From Deltaproteobacteria bacterium (lineage in GTDB: Bacteria > Myxococcota_A > Polyangia > Haliangiales > Haliangiaceae), in assembly GCA_013696695.1 (NCBI GenBank), contig JACCYD010000939.1, forward strand, positions 1-10,567: DNA of 10,567 bases, given 5' to 3'. Every line of letters starts with the position of its first letter. Positions within the stretch are counted from its first letter, which is position 1. Positions 6,828 through 10,567 of this stretch are shown here, piece by piece. Both the position numbers and the translations under genes were made by a program. The notes beneath the pieces were generated by a model. The model saw nothing but the letters and a program-made list of their open reading frames with translations, ran no database searches and was not told where the DNA came from.

Positions 6828-6846
6828 CGAGGAAAAGTATTCCTCG
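6828..6846. other. Short hairpin downstream of the MORN gene
   Basis: CGAGGAA (6828-6834) pairs with TTCCTCG (6840-6846) around the loop AAGTA. It sits 39 bp after the MORN stop codon and has no T-run, so it could be a weak terminator or RNA-stabilising stem for that transcript. It also lies 2 bp before a GTG (6849) that opens the next frame. The surrounding stretch 6790-6932 holds no other feature I can support. Confidence 0.3.
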
Positions 6847-6922
6847 GCGTGGATCCATCACACCAAGTGCAACCCTCGGGCGTCTCGCGCGTTCTATCCG
6901 TACAGAGCGAGAAGCTTCCCGC

Positions 6923-6927
6923 GAGAG
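6923..6927 (+). promoter_or_regulatory. Weak ribosome binding site deciding the start at 6933
   Basis: GAGAG lies 5 nt before ATG 6933. It is a modest Shine-Dalgarno match, but it is one of few in this window and supports the internal ATG over the more upstream GTG at 6849. Confidence 0.35.
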
Positions 6928-6932
6928 TCGTC

Positions 6933-7688
6933 ATGAACCGAGATGCAAAGACCCAGAGCGCGTTGATCGCCCTTGCCCGGACGCGACGCATGCAGCGCGC
7001 ACTCGCGCATGCGTATCTGCACCGCGGCGCCCCGATGCCGACGCTGCGTAGCTCGCTCGGCTACATGACCACGACGGCGTGTGTCGCCGACGCCAGCGAG
7101 CCGCAAGAGCTCGTGCCCACGGGGCGAGACGCCGCGTTGCGCGGGCATCGCATGACGGTGCTCGGTGTCGCGCGCGCGGAAGGCGTCGCGTACATCGTCG
7201 AGGACCTCGGACCGAACGAGACGCCGATCGCGTATCGGTTGTGGCTGCGTGGTCCGCGCGAAGGTCATCTCGTTCCGATCCACGCGTGGTACGAGCATCC
7301 GCACGAGGCAGCAGAGATCTGCGCGCGCCTCGCTGCGATCGCGCTGACCCTCGAGCATGCATCGCTGTCGACCAGCGAAGCGTGGATGCTATCGACGCGG
7401 ATCGTGCAGCGCCGCGCGTTGCGCGTGGGCGCGTGCGACGATCTCCCGATCCGGAAGTTCGCGCTGCAGCTGATGGTCGAGCCAGTCAGTGGCCATGGCC
7501 CGAGCGGCAAGACCACCGTCACCGCGTTCCTTCGCCCGCAGGCCCAGCTGACGGACGTTTGGGCGATCCCGGGCGGCGGTGCCATCGCGCGGGTCACGTA
7601 TACGGGCATCCCCAGCGGGCTCGGGTTGACCAAGGACACCGTGGTCTTGCTCACGGAGGGCCTCGACGACTACTCCGAGTCGGCCTGA
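6933..7688 (+). CDS. Unrecognised soluble protein, 251 residues
   Basis: I do not recognise this family. The protein has no signal peptide, lipobox or membrane segment, so it is probably cytoplasmic. The N-terminal 35 residues are basic and helical (ALIALARTRRMQRALAHAYL). The middle mixes beta strands with a His/Glu-rich stretch (IHAWYEHPHEAAEIC, 116-130). Residues 187-194 (GHGPSGKT) fit the Walker A string, but there is no clear Walker B, so this may be chance. The C-terminal part (VWAIPGGGAIARVTYTGIP) looks beta-rich and ends acidic (DDYSESA). The frame is open from GTG 6849, but the 28 extra codons include several rare ones here (CCA, TCA, CAA, CTA, GTA, AGA) and fewer G/C third bases than neighbouring genes, so ATG 6933 is preferred. 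It follows the MORN gene on the same strand with a 143-bp gap. Confidence 0.72.
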   Translation: MNRDAKTQSALIALARTRRMQRALAHAYLHRGAPMPTLRSSLGYMTTTACVADASEPQELVPTGRDAALRGHRMTVLGVARAEGVAYIVEDLGPNETPIAYRLWLRGPREGHLVPIHAWYEHPHEAAEICARLAAIALTLEHASLSTSEAWMLSTRIVQRRALRVGACDDLPIRKFALQLMVEPVSGHGPSGKTTVTAFLRPQAQLTDVWAIPGGGAIARVTYTGIPSGLGLTKDTVVLLTEGLDDYSESA

Positions 7689-7754
7689 GACCACGCACGA
7701 TCAGCATGTTAGGCGGGGTGATCAACCACCCTGCACGCTGTGTCGTACACCGGG

Positions 7755-7760
7755 TAACCT
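7755..7760 (+). promoter_or_regulatory. Possible -10 element, YtkA/FixH-like lipoprotein gene
   Basis: TAACCT lies 10 nt before GTG 7771. A transcript starting the usual distance downstream would have a leader of only a few bases. No -35 or Shine-Dalgarno is convincing. Nearby, GTGT (7740-7743) and ACAC (7747-7750) form a tiny inverted repeat that is too short to interpret. Confidence 0.3.
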
Positions 7761-7770
7761 AGTGGCATCC

Positions 7771-8250
7771 GTGCGTAAGACATTCATGCGCTTCACGACA
7801 TTGCTGGTCGTCAGTCTGACGGCGTGCGGGACGGACCCTGTGGATCCCGATGACCAGCCGGTCAACTGCGCGGAGGAGACCCGCGATGACGAGTTCGCGG
7901 CCGGTCTTGCGAAGTCGGGCAGCGGCGGAGCGCTCGGCTTCACGCTGATGACGGCGGAGCCGGCGTTTCCGATCCGCGGCGACAACACCTGGGTCATCCA
8001 GGTCAACCAGATGTCTGGCGGCGTCGCGGGTGCACCGGTCGACGGTGCGGACCTGCAGGTCACGCCCTTCATGCCGGATCACGGCCATCCGTCGGGCAAG
8101 ACGGTGACGATCGAGCCCACCGGAACCGCTGGCGAGTACGAGCTGGCGCCGATCAACTTCTGGATGCCCGGCATGTGGGAGACCACGATCGACGCGGCAT
8201 CGCCGAGCGGCAACGACGTCGTCGTGTTCCGCGTCTGCATTCCGAGCTGA
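7771..8250 (+). CDS. YtkA/FixH-like lipoprotein
   Basis: This 159-residue lipoprotein has a basic n-region (MRKTFMRF), a hydrophobic core and a lipobox (SLTAC, lipidated Cys19). The mature domain is a small beta sandwich. It has the motif seen in YtkA/FixH-like proteins: GDNTWVIQV, then APVDGADLQVTPFMPDHGHP (88-107, with His104 and His106), then INFWMPGMWETTI (128-140). These His and Met residues resemble copper-handling sandwich proteins, so a role in metal delivery or respiratory-oxidase assembly is possible but unproven. Cys33 and Cys156 could form a disulfide. The start could be GTG 7762, GTG 7771 or ATG 7786; 7771 gives the best signal peptide and fits TAACCT upstream. It converges on the pentahaem cytochrome gene with 7 bp between the stops. 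Confidence 0.75.
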   Translation: MRKTFMRFTTLLVVSLTACGTDPVDPDDQPVNCAEETRDDEFAAGLAKSGSGGALGFTLMTAEPAFPIRGDNTWVIQVNQMSGGVAGAPVDGADLQVTPFMPDHGHPSGKTVTIEPTGTAGEYELAPINFWMPGMWETTIDAASPSGNDVVVFRVCIPS

Positions 8251-8257
8251 GCCCGAC

Positions 8258-9682
8258 CTAAGGCCGCGGCTCGCAGCCGGTCGTCGAGTCGATGTCGGCG
8301 CGATTCCAGGTGCGCCGCCCGCTCGAGATCTCGAGCGTGGGCACGGCGTCGAGCACCGCCGCGTCGAGGTCGCCGCTTGCCACCAGATCGCGCAGCACCT
8401 CGAACGGTAGCGCGCGCATCAGCACGCGCGTCTCGATGCGATCGATCTGATTCGCGAGCACGCCGACCGCATAGCGATGGGTGACCGAGTGATCGAACGC
8501 GGGATCGTTCTGATCGAGCGTGGTGGGCTGGAGCAACAACGTGCTGTCGTCGAAGCGAGCGATCTCCCAGAAGAAGTGAGCCGGCGTGTTGTCGGCCTTG
8601 AACACCCGATCGAAGTGGGCCTTGAGGTTCGGGTCCCCGATCTCTTCGGGATCCGTCTGATCGGGGACGACACCCGACGAGAACACGATGGCGTTCGCGG
8701 CGTCGAACGCGACGAGCTCGACCCAAACCCGGCGATCTTGCGCCGCGCCGCTCGGGAACTTGTGGCCGATGCCGAGCCCGTCGATGCGAACGGTGATCGT
8801 GCCGCCGGCTTCGGGGGTCACGCAGATGCCGCCGGTGGCCGCGGTCGAGCCGAGCTTGATCGGACCGATGATCGCGATCGCGGGATCGAGGTCACGCGCG
8901 ATCGCCTCGGCTTGCGCGACGGTCTCGGGGAACGGGGTCAGCGCCTGATCGACGGCGGGCCACATGTGCTCGTGGAAGCCGAAGTTGCGCGACGGCACGT
9001 CGAGTCCTTCGCCATCGGCGATCACGTCGGTCTTCGAGATCATGTGGCAGCTGCCGCACGACAGATGGATCCCGGGCCGCTTGTCGGTGGCGAAGAACGA
9101 GTCCTGCCACTCGGCGAACGTGCGCTCGACGGCGACGCCACCGGGCACGCCGTTGATCGATTCCGGCACGACGATGTCGTGGCACGAGCCGCAGAGCTCC
9201 GACTCGTTGACGTCGGAATCCATCTTCGCGTCGTACTTCGAGAAGTGCGCCGAGTTCTTCACCGGATCCTTCACGCCGCCACGCATCGTCTGATCGTTCG
9301 CGAGGATCAGGCCGTTGTTGTGGAGCTCGCCGACGCTGTCGACGTTGTGGCAGAAGTAGCAAGTGATGCCCTTCGCCTCGGCGGGCAGTGTCGCCGGATC
9401 GAAGTCGATGCCGTTGGTGAGCCCGAGCTCGACCGCCATCGGTGCGTGACAGCGCACGCAGAAATCGCCGAGCGTGTTGTTGGTCTCGCGCTGGCCGCGC
9501 TTGTTCATCGCGACGAACACCGGATCTTCCGACGCGTACGCGTGCATCGAGCCCGACCACTGCGCGAAGTGTTGCGGGTGACACTGCTTACAAGTACCCG
9601 GGTCTCGCAGCTGTTCGACGGACAGCGCGGTGTCGTCGCTGCAGGCCGCGAGCGCGAGTGTTGCGAGGATCAGCGCTTTCAT
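8258..9682 (-). CDS. Pentahaem c-type cytochrome lipoprotein
   Basis: This 474-residue electron-transfer lipoprotein has a signal peptide ending LAAC (lipidated Cys14). Five canonical CXXCH haem c sites follow: CKQCH (31-35), CVRCH (75-79), CYFCH (108-112), CGSCH (164-168) and CGSCH (209-213). The text around site 1 (QHFAQWSGSMHAYASEDPVF) resembles the cytochrome c-554/multihaem family, with His47 a possible distal ligand. FHEHMW (236-241) offers further His ligands. The C-terminal half (about 270-474) has no haem sites and looks like a beta domain (GHKFPSGAAQDRRVWVEL, then a long strand-rich region). It probably passes electrons at the periplasmic face of a membrane; donor and acceptor are unknown. 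ATG at 9682 begins the signal peptide; the open frame continues upstream, but that part is antisense-like and overlaps the monohaem gene. ATGA overlap with that gene's stop indicates translational coupling. Confidence 0.9.
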   Translation of the reverse strand: MKALILATLALAACSDDTALSVEQLRDPGTCKQCHPQHFAQWSGSMHAYASEDPVFVAMNKRGQRETNNTLGDFCVRCHAPMAVELGLTNGIDFDPATLPAEAKGITCYFCHNVDSVGELHNNGLILANDQTMRGGVKDPVKNSAHFSKYDAKMDSDVNESELCGSCHDIVVPESINGVPGGVAVERTFAEWQDSFFATDKRPGIHLSCGSCHMISKTDVIADGEGLDVPSRNFGFHEHMWPAVDQALTPFPETVAQAEAIARDLDPAIAIIGPIKLGSTAATGGICVTPEAGGTITVRIDGLGIGHKFPSGAAQDRRVWVELVAFDAANAIVFSSGVVPDQTDPEEIGDPNLKAHFDRVFKADNTPAHFFWEIARFDDSTLLLQPTTLDQNDPAFDHSVTHRYAVGVLANQIDRIETRVLMRALPFEVLRDLVASGDLDAAVLDAVPTLEISSGRRTWNRADIDSTTGCEPRP

Positions 9683-10080
9683 TCGCCCGGCCCCGGTGCG
9701 CCGCTCTGCACCCACTGGATCAACGCGCAGCGCTCGCCCGGAGGCAGCGCGGAGCCCGGCGGCATCTGAAAGCCCTCGCCGAGCGAAGACGTGCGCACGA
9801 TCATCTCGCTGCACGCCGCGTCGCCCGGGGTCACGCGACCCAGGAGTAACGCCGTGTGCGCCGTCTCGGGATCCTCGAACGACATGTTGCCCTTGTTGCC
9901 GGCCGCCGAGTGACACGCCGCGCGCTCGCTGCCGCACCCGGTCTTCAACGTGTTCGCGTACACGTTGTCGAACGTCGGCGCGTAGAGCGGCGTGCAGGTC
10001 AGGTCGACCTCGATACATGCGGGTGGATCGTCGCTCGGGCAACCGGCAGATGCCAGTGCGAGCGCGAGGAACAACCGCAT
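9679..10080 (-). CDS. Small cytochrome c-like lipoprotein with a CX6CH haem site
   Basis: This 133-residue lipoprotein has a signal peptide ending SAGC (lipidated Cys14). The remainder has the plan of the short cytochrome c-like domains common in Myxococcota and Planctomycetes: a Cys...CHSAAGN segment, then 'NMSFEDPETAHTALLLGRV', then MPPG (Met106, the probable distal haem ligand), and a closing helix LIQWVQSGA. The haem site is unusual: C49-GSERAA-C56-H57, six residues between the cysteines rather than two. Cys90 and Cys118 flank the Met loop and may form a disulfide; Cys22 and Cys29 are also present. It probably hands electrons to or from the pentahaem partner encoded next, whose ATG overlaps this stop codon. 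ATG at 10080 has TACAGT 7 nt upstream and no Shine-Dalgarno. Haem binding is inferred. Confidence 0.78.
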   Translation of the reverse strand: MRLFLALALASAGCPSDDPPACIEVDLTCTPLYAPTFDNVYANTLKTGCGSERAACHSAAGNKGNMSFEDPETAHTALLLGRVTPGDAACSEMIVRTSSLGEGFQMPPGSALPPGERCALIQWVQSGAPGPGE

Positions 10081-10087
10081 CGATTCG

Positions 10088-10093
10088 ACTGTA
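10088..10093 (-). promoter_or_regulatory. Probable -10 element of the cytochrome operon
   Basis: The minus strand reads TACAGT, then 7 nt (CGAATCG), then ATG 10080, so the two-gene cytochrome transcript is predicted to be leaderless. It lies in the 44-bp gap after the sugar kinase gene, which suggests the cytochrome pair has its own promoter rather than relying on read-through. No good -35 hexamer is seen at standard spacing. Confidence 0.5.
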
Positions 10094-10124
10094 GCCGAGG
10101 ACTTGCCAAGGCATAGTGCGCAGG

Positions 10125-10567
10125 TCACTGCCAGCGACTCTCCGATAGCGGTGCGAGCTGCGCGACCAGCCGTCGGTAACGCGCGTAGGCGTCGTCGAGC
10201 CGGGCCCCCGGCGTGTAGCTCCGCGAGGGCGCCTTGACCCGTGCTGCGGCGGCGATCAGATCGCGGTACACACCGGCGGCGACCGACGCGATCATTGCGG
10301 CACCGATCGGGCTGGTGTCGGGGTTCGAGATCACCTCGTGGCGAAGGCCGATCGAATCCGCGCGGAGCTGCGCCCAGAACGCGCTGTTCGCACCGCCGCC
10401 GACCAGCACCACGCGATCGCCGGCGAGGCCGAGCATCGCGAGCCGCTCGACGACGTCGCGACACGCGAAGGTCAGACCCTCGAGCACCGCGCGCGCGAGA
10501 TGCGCGCGACCGTGACCGGCGGCGAGCCCGTGAAACGTGCCGCGTGCATGCGGTCGCCACACCGGGG
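10125..10567 (-). CDS. FGGY-family carbohydrate kinase, C-terminal part (xylulokinase-like)
   Basis: The gene runs off the right edge of the window, so only about the last 147 residues are present; the true start is outside. The visible part matches the C-terminal actin-like ATPase domain of FGGY sugar kinases. RPHARGTFHGL is the family's P.ARG.F.GL motif; ARAVLEGLTFACRD is the conserved helix; VVLVGGGANSAFWAQLRADSIG is the ATP-binding glycine segment; SPIGAAMIASVAAGVY follows. The order and spacing are closest to xylulokinases (ATP-dependent phosphorylation of D-xylulose in the cytoplasm), but the substrate-defining N-terminal half is missing, so other FGGY sugars cannot be excluded. The stop is 44 bp upstream of the cytochrome operon on the same strand. 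Confidence 0.87.
   Translation of the reverse strand, partial: PVWRPHARGTFHGLAAGHGRAHLARAVLEGLTFACRDVVERLAMLGLAGDRVVLVGGGANSAFWAQLRADSIGLRHEVISNPDTSPIGAAMIASVAAGVYRDLIAAAARVKAPSRSYTPGARLDDAYARYRRLVAQLAPLSESRWQ

Noticed and set aside
5083..6861. Very long minus-strand open frame (592 codons) opposite the MORN-type gene.
   Set aside because: It is a GC-rich shadow frame: the product has no coherent domain, while the plus strand encodes regular 23-residue repeats.
7491..7514. Walker A-like string GHGPSGKT as evidence of an NTPase.
   Set aside because: There is no Walker B or other NTPase motif and its position in the protein is atypical. It is kept only as a question in the findings.
7716..7731. 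Small stem GGGTG/CACCC after the unrecognised gene, considered as a terminator.
   Set aside because: It has only a 5-bp stem with a 6-nt loop and no T-run, which is too weak to call.
8249..8272. GAGCC/GGCTC inverted repeat across the convergent stops, considered as a bidirectional terminator.
   Set aside because: It has a five-base stem with a 14-nt loop and no T-tracts on either side, so it is within chance expectation at this GC content.
8477..9769. Plus-strand open frame of 430 codons across the cytochrome gene.
   Set aside because: It lies opposite a gene with five CXXCH sites and a lipobox. The product is Arg/Val/Asp-rich shadow sequence.
9683..10114. Upstream extension of the pentahaem frame, which stays open to 10114.
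   Set aside because: The added residues overlap the monohaem gene out of frame and are Arg-rich. The signal peptide begins at 9682 with a stop/start overlap, so this is not a fusion or frameshift.

Overview
The window looks like the chromosome of a high-GC member of the Myxococcota, in the Haliangiales/Kofleriaceae or Polyangia neighbourhood. This is inference. The grounds are strongly G/C-ending codons, frequent GTG starts, a dense set of short-signal lipoproteins (lipobox ending VAC, AAC, LTAC or AGC), an AgmX/PglI-like C-terminal domain, DNA-level MORN-type repeats and a monohaem cytochrome module of the kind common in that phylum. No 16S, tRNA, CRISPR or mobile element is visible.

Layout. 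The first half alternates strand gene by gene. A thioredoxin-fold lipoprotein (+, 32-565) converges on an APC-family amino acid permease (-, 542-1942). The permease diverges over only 23 bp from a stand-alone 5'-3' exonuclease (+, 1966-2844). The exonuclease converges on a FecR-like/AgmX-like lipoprotein (-, 2837-3703), which diverges over 124 bp from a lipoprotein with two carboxypeptidase-regulatory-like domains (+, 3828-4532). That gene converges on a small outer-membrane beta-barrel protein (-, 4529-5080), which diverges over 155 bp from a 19-repeat MORN-type lipoprotein (+, 5236-6789). Two more + genes follow: an unrecognised soluble protein (6933-7688) and a YtkA/FixH-like lipoprotein (7771-8250). 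The right end is on the minus strand: the 3' part of a xylulokinase-type FGGY sugar kinase (10125 to beyond the edge), then an overlapping pair encoding a monohaem-type and a pentahaem cytochrome lipoprotein (10080-8258).

How the genes relate. The only clear operon is the cytochrome pair, joined by an ATGA stop/start overlap. It probably forms an electron-transfer unit anchored in the periplasm or outer membrane. The other genes are mostly single transcription units concerned with the cell envelope: seven of the twelve proteins have a lipobox and an eighth has a signal peptide and barrel-like strands. No single pathway links them all.

The most notable non-coding signal is a repeated start-site arrangement. 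A TANNNT -10-like hexamer lies 6-7 nt directly upstream of four start codons, and one-mismatch versions lie upstream of three more, mostly with no Shine-Dalgarno sequence. This suggests leaderless transcripts. In the 23-bp divergent gap, the two -10 elements overlap. Three of the four convergent gene pairs overlap at their 3' ends (24, 8 and 4 bp), leaving no room for ordinary terminators. I found no complete undescribed system such as a defence island or biosynthetic cluster. The best leads are the start-site architecture, the CX6CH cytochrome and the unrecognised gene.
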